64,000 nt of DNA from Magnolia sinica (lineage: Eukaryota > Streptophyta > Magnoliopsida > Magnoliales > Magnoliaceae), in contig NC_080590.1 in assembly GCF_029962835.1 (NCBI RefSeq), forward strand, positions 70,457,501 to 70,521,500, read 5' to 3'. Both the position numbers and the translations under genes were made by a program. The stretch's first letter is position 1; each line of letters opens with the position of its first letter. A model generated the notes under the pieces. The model saw only the letters and a program-made list of their open reading frames with translations, did no database searches and was not told the DNA's origin. Positions 1-11,944 of this stretch are shown in pieces.

Positions 1-900
1 CTCTTGTTCTCTCTCAAAGTGAAAAGAGATCACCACCGAGTATGTCTCATCTTAACCTAAATAGACATATTTAAGATCGACAGGTAAAGATTTTAGGTCA
101 AGCTTTGGTGCTTAAAGGCTAGACAGTAGAGGCACTACGTCGGTTTGGGACAATTTTTCAAATTGTGGCCTCCACTGGTTAACTTCAAGTACTGGCGTAG
201 CATAAAGCAAGACATCCATCTTCATAATCATGTCATCATCTAAATTAGGGGAGTGGGCCACGCACATCCCTAGAGTGTTATAGTATAAAGTCAGGAGTGC
301 TCTATCTTCCACGAAAGAATCGATCATGTTAATGTTATGGGTATCGTCATCATCCTCTGGCCATTTGTTCATGTTAACAAAAGACGTTGAGCTCTAATGT
401 CATATTTTTGAAAGATAAATTCATAATCCCATTCCTACAATTAATGATAGCATTTGATGTAACAAGGAATGGGTTACCAAGAATGACAGGTATTTAAGTA
501 CTCACATCTATGATGGGTTGAGTATCCAAGACAATAAAATCTACTGGATAGTAAAATTTATCAACTTGGACCAACACATCCTCAATCATCCCTCTCGGTA
601 CATGAACTGAGCGATCAGCAAGTTATAATGTGGTCTGGGTGGGTTTTAATTCACCTAGACCCAATTGTTCATAAACTGAGTAAGGGATCCGATTTATGCT
701 CGCCCCCAAGTCAAGAAGTGCATGCTCAATCCTGTGGTTCCCAATTACACAAGTGATGGTTGGGCTACTGGGATCTTTGTATTTTTGTGGCACATCTTGC
801 TTGAGGATGACACTCACTTCTTTTATTAAAAAGATTTTCGTTTGTATGTTTTTCCGTCTTTTAGTTGTACATAAGTCTTTTAGAAATTTGGCATATGAAG
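1..900 (-). pseudogene. pol: Athila-like aspartic protease and start of pol linker, broken
   Basis: The piece at 623-817 carries the protease active-site loop LLDLGASINRIP, which is the D-L-G-A-S form normal for Athila rather than DSGA. It is followed across a stop by [20 protein letters not shown] and, after another disruption, PVILGNPFLVTSNAIINCRN, the flap and second half of the protease. The open piece at 112-372 is the variable linker before reverse transcriptase (a WRPQFEKL phrase and an acidic DDDDTHN end). Reverse transcriptase would lie left of the window. The protein would process Gag-Pol; here it is interrupted by stops near 620, 490 and 370. Confidence 0.82.
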
Positions 901-1179
901 GGATATTTTAACGGTATCTAATAGAGGGATGTTGACATTCACTTACTTAAGCACCTCTAGAATATCCTGAGAGTTAGAGAGAGGTTTTGATGCAATCAAC
1001 CATTGAGGGAATGGAGCAATATTCAACTTACTTTAAGATTCTGGTTCTAACCCATATGGAGCATTGCTAGGTCTATCATCATCTATTTCTGAGTCCTTAG
1101 GCTTTTCAGTCCTCACCGGAATAGATTTGTCAATTGTCCTCCCACTCATAAGAGTGTTGATAGACTTAGCCTGCTCCAT

Positions 1180-2473
1180 CTATTTTGAAGAGCTTAGGTC
1201 ACTGATTTCATATTGATGCTTTGGGTTGGGGAGAGGCTGAGCCGAAAGGATCCCTTTCTCTCTAATCGAATTTTTTATTTCCAGCCCTTGTATGGCCTTT
1301 GTAAGGTCCTGAAAGGCTTGCAGTATACCCTGATTAAAAATCTCTTGGTTTCGAATATGTTTTAAGACCGGATCCTCTTGAGGTTTCCTTTGATTCAGAA
1401 ATTGGTTAAGGATCCCTTGAGGAGTAGTCATTTGTCTGTTCCTCCAATTGAAGTTTGGATGGTTCCTCCACCTTGAGTTATACGTATTTGAGGTGGGTCC
1501 ACTGAAATATTTTTTATAGTTGTTTACGGCATTTGATTGCTCATTTAATATTTCTTAAAAAGCAAGAATTGTTGGGTAATTGTCAGTTGTATGTATGTTA
1601 CAAGCACAAATACCACAAACAACTTTTGCAGCCTTTTCGGGTTCTACCTTCTTATGTTCCATGGCCTCGACTTTTCTTGTGAGTTTGGTCACTCTTGCAT
1701 TTATATCATCGTTCTCTTTTAGAACATAAATTCCTCTCCTTTCCTTTGATTGAGTAGGCTTAGAAGTGGTAATTCTTGAAGAGGTATCCCATGATTGCAC
1801 GTTTTCAACAAGTTTATTAAAATAATCTCATACATCATCGGCTTCCTTATTCATGAATTCCCCATTACACATCATCCTCACAAATTGGCACATGGGTGAG
1901 GTCAATCCCTCATAGAAAAAGCTTGTTATCCGCCACGTTTCGTAGTCATGTTGTGGACATGAATTTATGAGATCCTTAAATCGCTCCCAACATTAGAAGA
2001 AGGTCTCATCCTCTTTTTGCACAAAATTCATGATTACTTTCCTTAAGATATTTGTTTTATGATAGGTGAAGAACTTTTTAAAGAACCCCCTCATCATCTC
2101 AGCCCACGTGCCAATGGACCTTGGTCTTAAGGAATGTAACCATGACTTAGCCTTTTCTTTCAAAAAGGAAACAATTTCAGTCTAAATGTGTCCTCAGACA
2201 CATTTGGGAAGTATAATGTAGATATAATTTCATCGAACTCTTTCATATGCAAGTATGGACTTTCATATTCTAGTCCATGAAACTTATGAAGGAGTTGAAT
2301 TATCCCTAGTTTAATATCTACAGTTCCTACATTCAATAGAAATATCATGTAGGAAGGTCTACTCACCCTTGTCGATTGTAAATAATCTCGTAGAGTACGA
2401 CACGGGAGTGCATTATGCACCTCATTTTCATCTTGAACTTCTTCAACTGTAGGTTGTGGTTGATTTACAGCCA
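1180..2473 (-). pseudogene. gag: Athila-like gag, broken
   Basis: This encodes the capsid/nucleocapsid polyprotein that packages retrotransposon RNA. Open pieces lie at 2160-2473 (MAVNQPQPTVEEVQ then RTLRDYLQ and the KFHGLEYESPYLHMKEF capsid motif), 1555-1800 (a charged stretch ending in a Cys-rich GICACNIHTTDNYP segment) and 1180-1431. Between them the frame reads through typical gag text (for example MMRGFFKKFF) with at least two stops and frame changes. The apparent upstream extension to 2498 is not native: those residues come from the inserted LTR. The true ATG is completed by the base after the target-site copy at 48195-48197. No function is expected. Confidence 0.85.
2469..2473. repeat. 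Target-site duplication AGCCA, left copy, of the Tat-like element
   Basis: AGCCA stands immediately before the LTR start TGTTGAGG. The same five bases follow the end of the right LTR at 48192-48196. Removing the element rejoins the Athila leader to its gag ATG, which confirms the insertion point. Confidence 0.9.
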
Positions 2474-3236
2474 TGTTGAGGAACAAAAAATATTCCATCG
2501 CATTAGTCAGAGAATTCCATGGTGCAGATCCTTCCCAGGGTTGTGCACTCCTTATTTCGGTAAAAAGCAGTGACTAGGGATATTTTGGAAAAAAGTAGTG
2601 ACTGAGGGTATTTTGGTAAAAAGCAGTGATTGGGAGTATTTTGGTCAAAAGCCACTAAGGGTATTTTGGTAAAAAGAAGTGAAGAGGGTATTTTGGTAAA
2701 AAGGGGTGCATGGGTGTCATTTTTATGAAGTGGTTGTACACCACTATTTAAGGAAAAATGGTTGAACACCACTATGTATGGAAGGAGGGTGGAAGTTGTA
2801 TGAAGAAAAAAGTGGTGGTGATCACCACTATGTAAGAGGGATGCCTATAAAAGTGGTGGTTGGTTGGTTGGAAGACAAGAGGGAAGAGAGACAAGAGGGA
2901 AGGAAGACGAGAGATAAGAGAGACAAGCCTCTTTGCGCGACCTCGCGCAATGGAAAGAAATGGAAAGCGTTTTACGTGACCCCATGCAAATGAAATGGGA
3001 GGAAAAGTGGTTTGCGCCACTTGGAGAGGAGCATTGTCCTAAGGCAAAGCTCCATGCTCCGCCTTTTATGGACTTTTGTCATAATGAAAGCCTCTTACAC
3101 CACTTCTTAAGGGGAGCCTTTGCACGTTCCACTTTGCAAAAAACCTTTGCGCGAGTCCGCGCAACCATTTCTGCAAAGAAAAGCCTTTGTAAGAGTCCGT
3201 GCAACCATTCCTACAAAGAAGCCTTTGCGTGAACCC
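2474..3236 (+). repeat. Tat-like 5' LTR, piece 1 of 3
   Basis: Collinear with 46462-47146 of the 3' LTR. Contains a 26-bp tandem repeat (2556-2705), a TATA-like CTATAAAAG near 2847, and the first units of a roughly 40-bp repeat with the motif GCCTTTGCRCGAGTCCGCGC (from about 3110). Small ORFs here on both strands are repeat artefacts. Cut at 3236 by the CACTA-like unit. Confidence 0.88.
2556..2705. repeat. 26-bp tandem repeat inside the Tat LTR
   Basis: Five to six units of a GGGTATTTTGGTAAAAAGYA motif. The 3' LTR of the same element (46555-46620) has only two to three units, so the copy number changed after insertion or during reverse transcription. Confidence 0.8.
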
Positions 3237-3815
3237 CACTGTGAAAAATGAAAAAAACAAAAAAAAGATGAATTTTAAGACGGTTGTGGACCGTCTGCAA
3301 AATTCCTTGGTTCAAAGACGGTTTAGAGACGGCCGTAAACCGTCTCTAAAATTTCAGACGGCTCTTGACCATCCTTAATATGAAAGAAAATTATCTTTTC
3401 ATTTAAGACGGTCAGAATCCGTCATTAACTACAGAGAAAAGACGGCTATCGATCGTCTGGAATAAAAGATGGTTTTTAACTGTCTTATATGCGGTCATCT
3501 GAGATGGTCAAAGACCATCCGCATTACAGATGGCCATTGGCCGTCTTTTACTAGTAATCTGAGACTGTCAAGGACCGTCTCCATTGGCTGTCTTATAGGC
3601 AGTCATCGAAGACAGTCAAGGACCGTCTGCATTGGAGACTGTCATTGGCCATCTTTTACCGGTAATCTGAGACTGTCAAAGACCGTCTGTATTAGAGACG
3701 GTCCTTAGCTGTCTTATAGCAATCATTTGAGACTGTTAAAGACCATCTGCATTAGAGAGTCATTAGCCGTCTTATAGCGGTCATTTGAGACTGTTAAAGA
3801 TCGTCTCTAATGCTT
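3237..3815. repeat. Left subterminal repeat array of the CACTA-like unit
   Basis: After CACTGTGAAAAATG and an A-rich stretch come about 15 units of GACGGT(N)nACCGTCT in alternating orientation at 30-60 bp spacing. Each unit is a small inverted repeat. The mirror array is at 33604-34030. In known CACTA elements such motifs bind the transposase accessory protein. Confidence 0.8.
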
Positions 3816-3819
3816 GTAG

Positions 3820-4430
3820 GTCAAAAATTAAGAAGTTCAAAAAAAATTATAAATTTCGAAAAAAAAATAGTTGAGAAGCTTAGAAAAATAATTAACAATG
3901 TTTAAGAAAAATTTAGATTTAGAAAAAAAAAAATTACGAACTTTGAATAATGTTGATAATTTTGAAAAAAAAAAAAAGATTTCGATAAAAAAATGATATT
4001 TTGAAAAAGAAAATTTAAAAAATTAAACAAAATTGTGAAAAATTGACAAATTGTAAAAAAATATATATTTTTTAAAAAAGAAAACTGGATTTTGTATTTT
4101 GACAAGTAAAATTAAAAGGTTATATAAAAAAAGTGAGATTAAAAAATGATATTTTGAAAAAGAAAATTTAAAAATTTAAACAAAATTGTGAAAAAAATGA
4201 CAAATTGTAAAAGAATATATATTTTAAAAAAGAAAACTAGATTTTGTATTTTGACAAAAAAAATTGAAAAGTTAGATAACAAAAGTGAGATTTTGATGAT
4301 GTGTTGTATATCCTTGCCGCCCCTATGTTTCTTCAACCCATTTTTGGGCCGGGTATAAAAAAATTGTGTAGATTTAAATCTTAAGTGGACCACACCACTG
4401 GAAAGAATGATAATATAGTGCCTCGCCATT
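3820..4430. repeat. AT-rich segment with a 153-bp tandem duplication
   Basis: Very A-rich DNA. The block at about 3985-4137 is repeated at about 4139-4285 (shared ATGATATTTTGAAAAAGAAA through GATTTTGTATTTTGACAA). The minus-strand ORFs here are Phe/Ile-rich translations of A-runs and are not genes. Confidence 0.8.
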
Positions 4431-6237
4431 AAAAATTATAAAGAGCCCATCGTAAGGTTTTAGTAATGTTTATTTGCAATCCAACTTGTTGATAATGTAA
4501 AGAAGATCTAGATGAAGGTAAACTACAAAGATCAAATTGATCCAAAACTTTTATGGCCTTCAAAAGGTTTTTAATAGTTATTCATCATTGTTTTGATTGG
4601 TATGGCCCACCTGAGATTATTGAGTTCTTATGATTTGAAATCACATCCTAAAATATGATGGGAAAATATATGGACAGTGTCGATATACATAAAATATATC
4701 AAGGTGGGCCCTTCACGGTTAGAGTAACACCCATGAAGGAGTTACCTAAATAGTGAAATGGTACTATAAGGTCACCTCATGGGAACTTCCCATGAGGTTA
4801 ATCTGTGTGCGCCCCACCATGATGTGTGTGTAGAACATCAACACCATGCATTTGATGTGTCCCCTTTAAGTCCAAAAATCAGTCATATACGAAACTCAGG
4901 TGGGCCATAGCATCTAAAACTATGTGATGACATCCCTAAAACATATAAAAGCATTTGGTGGGGCCCACATGAGTTTTGGATGTGTATGAAACTTGGTCTG
5001 ACTCCTCATCCAAGTGGGACACACATAATGAATGGGATGGATCTATGAACCACATTTAGGTGGGCCCAATAAATGAGTTTTGAATGTTTTAATGGGAGGG
5101 TAACCCTCTCAACTATAGTATGTGGTGTGGCCCACCCAAGTCATGGATTGACTTTATTTTTAAGCTCGTGGCGCACCATGGAATGGTGCATCTGACTGAT
5201 GAGGCAAATCCAAAGTTCAAGTGGACCCACCATATAAAAGAGTGGGATGGTGACACCCACTATTGAAACCTTTTTAGGGCCCGTCGCGACGTTTATTTGA
5301 GATCCAACCTGTTTATAAGTTAATACAGACATGGAATAAGGGAAAACATATATATTAGCTTAGTTGAAAGCTTCTACGGCTTAAAGTAAGGCTTTAATGG
5401 TAAGCATTCAATCCCCACTGTTTTTTGTGATGGGGTCCACTAGAACTTTGAATCTGCCTCATACTTTGGCTCAATCACAAGAAGCGTTTAACGTTGGATA
5501 TATATTCAATCAACACCATTTCATGTGGTGTGGTCCAAATACTTGGATGAATAGGAAAAACAAATTTCATACTTTATTTTTAAACCCATGGCCACAATGG
5601 AATGGTGCATCTGACTGATGGGGCAGATCTAAAGTTCAAGTAGACCCCACAATAGAAAAGAGTGGGATAGTGACACCCACTGTTGAAACCTTCTCAAGGC
5701 TGACCATGATGTTTATTTGAGATCCAACCTATTTATAAGTTAATATAGACATGGAATAAGGGAAAACATGAATATTAGCTTGATCGAAAACTTCTATGGC
5801 CTAAAGAATTTTTAATGGTAGGCGTTCAATCCCAATTGTTTATGTGGTGGGGTTCACTCAAACTTTAGATCTGCCTCATAGTTTGGCTCATACTCATATG
5901 GTAAAATGGATGGATGGTGCGGATAAACCACATGCATTCACCTGGGTTATTGTGGGGGCCACGTTGATGCATGTATTACGCATCCATACCATCCATTAGT
6001 ATTTTCAAATCATTATTGGGGAAAGCCAGATTTTGAAATATGAAATTTGTTTTTCAACTTTATCTATGTATTTTTAAAATTATTAACGGATTAAATGGAA
6101 AATAAACGTTATGGTGGGGCCATGTAACTTTGATCGTATTTGAGCCATTCATATAACTCGGAGCTTGAGGCACGTACATGCTCGTCTTCGCATGACACAT
6201 ATGTACAATAGGCTATAACCCGTTGCATGTGGCCATG
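4430..6237. repeat. Dispersed GTGGGGCCCACC-type repetitive DNA with a direct duplication
   Basis: No coding sequence seen. The stretch is made of phrases such as CCCACCATGATGTGTGTG and TGGTGGGGTCCAC. A block of roughly 320 bp at 5150-5475 recurs at 5577-5893 in the same orientation, 427 bp downstream (shared ATGGAATGGTGCATCTGACT and TTTATTTGAGATCCAACCT). The intervening sequence belongs to the same repeat family, so this looks like a diverged tandem duplication. Confidence 0.7.
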
Positions 6238-7911
6238 GGAAACAGATTGGCTGGTCTACTCCCCCTGTCACAAGCCAACGGCTGGTGGTCGGTGCTATGT
6301 GTGCCCCAACATAATGTATGTGTTTAATTCAGTCCATCCATCTATTTTTACAGATCATTTTATGATATGAGTCCAAAAATGAGGTATATCCAAATCTCAT
6401 GTAGACCACATTACAGGAAATAGTGTTGAATGAGGGTCGACCGTTAAAAACATTTGGGGCCAATAAAAGTTTTGGATCAAGATGATCTTTGTTTTTTCAA
6501 TTCATCTGGGACCATATGACCTAATCAACAGATTGGATGTCAAATAAACAGTATAGTGGGCCTTATGAGGATTTTAATGGTGGATATCCAATCTCTATTG
6601 TTTTCATGTGGTGTGGTCCACCTGATATTTATATTCCTGCAATTTTTTGGACCAAGCCATGATATTATCGTCAAAAATGGATGAACGAAATAGATGAAAA
6701 GTATACATCATGGTGGGGCCCACAGAGCACCGACCGCCAACCGTGTGGGACGCGGATTAGCTACTGACAGGTTTAGTAGCTAGACTCCTTGCCGGAGTGA
6801 CGTGACCAAGTTTTGTGAAGTGACGTGACCAAGTTCTGTGGGACCCACCATGATATATGTGTTGTATCTGCACCGTCCATTCATTTGGAGATATCAATTT
6901 AGGGTAGGAGCAAAAGAATGAGTCAGATCCAAAGCTTAAATGGACCCCACCACATAAAAAAGTGGAGAAAGTGACGCCCACCATTAACATTTTCTGAGGC
7001 CCACAGAAGTTTCTGATTAAACTGAAATTTGTGTTTTCACTTCTTTCATGTCTGTCTTAACATGTGAACACATTGGTTCTCAGATAAACATCATAGTGGA
7101 CCTTAGGAAGGTTTTAATGGTAGAGTCACTCTTCCCACTGTTTTCTGTGGTGGGGTCCATTCCAAATCTAAATCTTACTCATTCTTCGTCTCATTGCCTA
7201 AAATGATCTCTACAAATTGATGGACGGTATGAATACAACACATATATCATGGTGGGTCCCACATAACCTGGTGGCGTGACTTCAGTAGGAGTCTTGGTGG
7301 CTACTCAACCTATGTAACTTTTCAATTTTCATTTATATTGCATGTGATGCAAGAAACCCGCTTGAGCTTATCCAGGCAGGCAACACGGCTGTACAGTTGC
7401 CCAGCTCTAAGCGTGAATGCAAGTGGGCCCACCGTGAATGCATGTGGTTGATCCACACCGTCCATTCGTTTTTCCAGATCATTTTAAGGGTTAAACCTAG
7501 ATTGTTTTTCCACACCATCCAAATCCCAAGTGGACCACATTACAGTAAACAGTGTTGAATGAGGGTCGACCATTAAAAACATTTGGGGGGCCATAAAAGT
7601 TTTGGATCAACCTGATCTTTATTTTTTCTCTTCATCTGGGACTGTATGACCTAATCAACAAATTAGATGTCAAATAAACAATATAGTGGGCCTTAGGAGG
7701 ATTTTAATGGTGGATATCCAATCACTATTGTTTTCATGTGGTGAGGTCCACCTGAGATTTATATCCATCTCATTTTTGGTATAAAGCCATAAAATGATCT
7801 TTAAAAATGGATGAACAGAATGGATGAAATACATACATCATGGTGGGGCCCACAGAGCACCGACCGCCAGCCACGGAGCTGGTGGCAGGGGGAGTAGCCA
7901 ATCCGTTTTCG
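6238..7911. mobile_element. Cluster of MULE-like terminal-inverted-repeat elements
   Basis: Outer inverted repeats: GATTGGCTGGTCTACTCCCC then a GGTCGGTGCT core near 6245-6295, mirrored by GAGCACCGACCGCC and CAGGGGGAGTAGCCAATCC at about 7854-7905. A second mirrored copy closes at about 6725-6768 (GAGCACCGACCGCCAACC). Between them, 6765-7316 has its own inverted ends (GGTTTAGTAGCTAGACTCC and, inverted, GGTTGAGTAGCCACCAAG). The halves 6390-6740 and 7520-7850 are near copies. No transposase; non-autonomous family. TSDs were not resolved. Confidence 0.6.
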
Positions 7912-8024
7912 CCTCTGCGTGGGGTATTACCCAATCCGTGCTCATTCTTTGATAACCCAGGAGAATGAAAATTTCTCTTTGTTTTCACCGTGCCTATTGC
8001 TCCTAAAACCCCCTCCCAAAACTG

Positions 8025-8070
<46 letters not shown>

Positions 8071-9026
8071 ATTCTTCTCATCTTCGACAGCAAAACCGCC
8101 ATCATCACAAGACAAGGCAGTGCCCATCTCCATTAGATCAGAGAAGACAACCAGGTCAGAAGGGTATTAGCGACAGGGGCTGATTGCGGTGGAGATGGAA
8201 AGAGGCAAGGTTGAAGAAGATCACCAAGTCAAAGCAGATGAAGCTCCTTAAGGTTGTGCTAGATGAGATCTTCGCAAAGAAGAAGAATTAGGTCAGATTG
8301 AATTATAAGAATTTTGTTTTGATTTATTTCTTTTATTGATGGTTTTATTGCGAGATCGATGGATTTGGGAATTAGTGTTTTGATCTTGCGAGTTGCTGTT
8401 ATCTATATGGAATTTATGGATTTGGAAAATAGTTTTTTCTTTTAATTTACAAACACCTTTTCAGATTTTTGGTGCATGGACCATCATTTTAGCTCACCGA
8501 ACAATGGCTTCACTAGTAAAAACTAAAAAGCCCAGTGTGTAATACATCCTGTATTTCATGCACGCAAACTGTTTGATGAAATGGCTCAACAAGGAGTTTT
8601 TGTGTATTGTGTTTTACTTGCACCCAATTTCTCCTTTTCTTTTTATTTACTTATTTAATTTTGGTGGATATTTTAGATTGACAGGTGAATGGTTAATCTT
8701 GCTTGACAAATCAAGAAACTTAGGTTGATGAACTTCACTTCGATTCCAAGTTTATTGTCAATTCTTAGACAGTTGGCTTAGTAGCTTGTAGATTAAAATT
8801 TTTATGGCTCATATTACACTAATGGCATTAATCTTTTAATGCATTGTGCTTTAGCTTCTTAAAAGTTGAAGTTTGAGTACTATTCTTTTCAGAGATTCTC
8901 AAAATATTCATCATAGTTTTTCATAATTATCTTGGAATCCAAAAAATAACACTGATGGACTATAACAGTAACAAAAGTAAATTGGTGTTGCTAGGAGAAC
9001 TGATTAATTGGATAGGGATTGGGTGC
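7912..9026 (+). other. Exon-like low-copy DNA, possible captured host fragment
   Basis: Starts with a CT microsatellite like those in plant 5' UTRs (8027-8065), then GC-balanced sequence to about 8300, then AT-rich DNA resembling an intron or flank. One plus-strand frame at about 8185-8290 reads ITKSKQMKLLKVVLDEIFA followed by three lysines, an asparagine and a stop, with no repeat character. No start codon or complete ORF is convincing, and I do not recognise a gene. It could be a gene fragment carried by the CACTA-like unit, or chance. The stretch is cut at 9026 by a solo LTR. Confidence 0.35.
8027..8065. repeat. (CT)n microsatellite
   Basis: Uninterrupted TC dinucleotides over 39 bases. 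It gives rise to spurious Ser/Leu and Arg/Glu ORFs on the two strands. Confidence 0.95.
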
Positions 9027-10659
9027 TATAAGACCCGTATCCTAGCCCGTACCATTCCATAGGCATCCGCGGTCCTCCCAGTCGAATTTCGGCAACTCGC
9101 GATCTGTGATCAATGTTTGCGCGCGACCCTAAGTCATATCCCATAGATTTGAGTCAACTTAATCCGAGACTTGTACCATTACGACCGCAACGTCGTCGCA
9201 GTTCCAATGCCGCGTCTTGTATACCGATCTGGTACCCTGGCAGGGGGATGTGGACCTGCGTTCAGTTCAAGAAAAAACACCACGCGTTGCAATCCCAAGA
9301 GAATGTCTCATCAATCATATCAAGAGTCAAGTACTCCATCCCATCAAGTCAAGTATAAGCAACCATCCCCCTCTTACATCACCCTTACCTAAAGTCAACT
9401 TTCCCATCACCTCACCATCTCTCTCCCATCACTTCTCTTACATCACTTCCTCTCTCATCTCTTTTTCTCCAAGCAATCCCTCGATGGAGCAACCCACGTC
9501 CATGGCTCCCATGAGAGAGCTAATGTGGCCTACCTCCCTATCTCCCATCTCCACCATCCAATGATTATCTCCACCGTTGAAATTGTCTCTTTGGGACTCT
9601 ATCATGCATTGGCGGAAGAAGGAAGAAGAGATCTCGAGGTGGGTGATTTTTTTGTGTAGATCTTGACCTTTAGATCATAGTGGGACCCGTTTTGATGTAT
9701 GTGATGTAGATCTTTGAGGGACCGATAGTGGCGAGGCCCGTCCACCATCCGATCTTTCTCTTCTTTTCTCTTTCTCCCTTTTTTCTCCTTTTTTTAATGT
9801 TGATGATGTTCATGGCCCACCTGATGGCATGTTGGGGGCCAAGCCGTCCAAGGCATGGACGTGGCCCACCTTGATGTGAGATCCACACCGTCCAGCAAAC
9901 CTGGACAGTGAGACCCATGATGAATGTGTTTCATCCAACCGTCCGTGTGGGGCCTACCTTGATGGATCATTCAGATCATGGACCCCATCATGATATATGT
10001 ATTTTATCCATCCATCCATTCACTTGTGGCCCCCACTCGCTGCACGTGTGCAGCACCCACACCTTTCATCCATTTCAATTGTGGGATGCACCATAACAGC
10101 AGCAGTGCTGCTGCTGACCATGAATGAAGAGAAAACATAAATATCAGCTTTCTTCAAAAGCTTGTGGGTCCACACGTGTGGACCCACCTGGTGCAAGTGT
10201 TTCATCCCAACCGTCCATCCATTTTGATGGTGAAGTGCACCTGGCGCAGGTGTTTCATCCCAGCCATCCATCTGTTGTGCAGCTGTGAGGGACACCATGA
10301 TGTATGTATTAATCCCACACCGTTCAGCAGGTCTGGACGGTGGGTCCCACTGGCCCCATCTCAGGGCATGAGTTATATCCTACCGTTCATCCATTTTCTC
10401 GTAGATGGGATCCACCCACACATGTGACACGTGTGGGGTGGGACCCCTTGTTGTAGGCGTTTAAATCCACATTGTCCGTCCGTTTAGGACGTGGACCCCA
10501 TGGTCTTGATGTATTTGATGTATCCCAGCCGTCCATCATCTGGACGGTGGGCCCCAGCGCTGTGGCTGCGATGCTGAGAAGACGTCAGCAGCTATGTGGA
10601 GCCGCTGATGTATATATTACATCCAGTCCGTCCATCAACGGACGTCCAGAACCTGGACA

Positions 10660-10745
10660 GTTCTTTTTCTATATACCTATATAGTATATATTATAATATA
10701 TAATTTCATATCATATTTGTAATATATACAATTTTATATTATATC
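10660..10745. repeat. AT-only segment within LTR A
   Basis: TATATA-rich tract, matching in position the longer AT tract at 59344-59480 in LTR B (inverse). Confidence 0.75.
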
Positions 10746-11094
10746 ATGGTGGGCTCCATGTGGGACCCACCTAATGAGAAGAGGATTGGCTGGACGTTCC
10801 TGCCTGGTACGTGTGGCCAGATATGATGTATGAGTTTTATCCCACCGTCCAGTGGGTGGGACAATGGTGATCCAGGCTATCCAGCCTCACACGTTGTGTG
10901 GGACCCACACCACATATGTGTTTTATCAAGACCGTCCATCCAACAGCAGGTACCTGCTGGACCGACGTCAGCAAGTTCTGTGGATCCCTCATTGATATGT
11001 GCATTGTAAATCCACACCGTCCATTCCTGGACGATGCTGGTAGGGTCGACCGTCATATATTTGTTTCATCCACATTGTCCTAACCATCTGGACG

Positions 11095-11235
11095 GTGCTG
11101 GACCAGATTGGTACTGTCCAATGTTTGGACGGTGCAGATTTTACATAGACAATGTTTGGATGGTACTGATTTACATGGGAAATGTTTGGATGGTGCTGAT
11201 TTACCTGGACAATGTTTAGACAGTGCTAATCATCC
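11095..11235. repeat. About 30-bp tandem repeat (GACAATGTTTGGACGGTGCT)
   Basis: Four to five units. The inverse equivalent in LTR B is at about 58840-58950 (CCAAACATTGGACAGCACCG). Confidence 0.8.
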
Positions 11236-11309
11236 TTAGCGTGCCATGTGCCCATGGAATGCTAGCGTACAGTGATACACATGTTACACCTACAACCATT
11301 AAAATGATT

Positions 11310-11870
11310 GTAGTGGTCCAAGCCCACTTGAGGCCCATTGGTGCGGCCCATCCATGAGGCCCATCATGATGTATTTTGGCCCATGTGCAAGGCCCACCTG
11401 TTATGTACGTACAGCCCAGGTGCAAGGCCCACCTGTTATGTGTATTAGGCCCATATGCAGGGCCCACCTGTTGTGTATTTGTGGCTCAAGTATAAGGCCC
11501 ATTATGTTATGTAGCAGGCCCATTGATGAAGCCCACTTGATGTGTATGAGGCCCATTAGTGCGGCCCATTGATGCGGACCACTTGCTGTATATGAGGCCC
11601 ATATGATGAGGCCTGACTTGATGTCCACGAGGCCCATTATGAGGTGTATTAGGCCCTTATCGTGTGACCCATTGTGACATGTATTAGGCCCATGACGCGT
11701 TGCCCATTTGATGTATACGACACCCATGTGTAGGGCCCACCTATTTGTATTCGAGGCCCATGGGTTATGGCCCATTGTGATGTATTTGAGGCCCATGGGG
11801 GAGGCCCAATGTGATGTATGTGTGGCCGTTACATTGCGTACGAATCCCTCATGTAGGCCACTCCTTGGGA
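11310..11870. repeat. Tandem array of a roughly 30-bp GGCCCAT / TGATGTATTAGG unit
   Basis: About 18 degenerate units of GGCCCAYNTGNTGTGTATNAG. The array continues after the minisatellite at 12965-13170. It produces long Trp/Gly/His-rich ORFs (for example a 157-codon minus-strand frame at 11401-11874) that are translations of the repeat. Confidence 0.85.
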
Positions 11871-11944
11871 GCAATGTTGGTTAGATGCCCACATTGATGG
11901 GCCATGATGGTGTCCTCATTATGACCTTCCCTTAGGCCTTGTTA

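Larger units (their letters stand above)
1..2473 (-). mobile_element. Athila-like Ty3/gypsy element, internal gag-protease part (continues at 48192-49946)
   Basis: Minus-strand coding remnants read from 2473 leftwards: a gag N-terminus, the rest of gag, an aspartic protease and the start of the pol linker. The left end runs off the window. The right end is cut at 2473 by a Tat-like element; the sequence resumes at 48192 with the gag start codon, leader, PBS and LTR. The family call rests on the gag phrase KFHGLEYESPYLHMKEF, the protease phrase LLDLGASINRIPYSVYEQLG and an Asp-type PBS, all typical of Athila. Stops and frameshifts make it non-functional. Confidence 0.88.

Noticed and set aside
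3902..4429. Phe/Ile-rich minus-strand ORFs resembling membrane proteins
   Set aside because: Translations of poly-A-rich DNA within a tandem duplication.
11401..11874. 157-codon minus-strand ORF (and its counterparts at 58830-59303 and 57825-58142)
   Set aside because: Translation of the 30-bp GGCCCAT array, whose period is a multiple of three, or of adjacent LTR satellites. No protein character.
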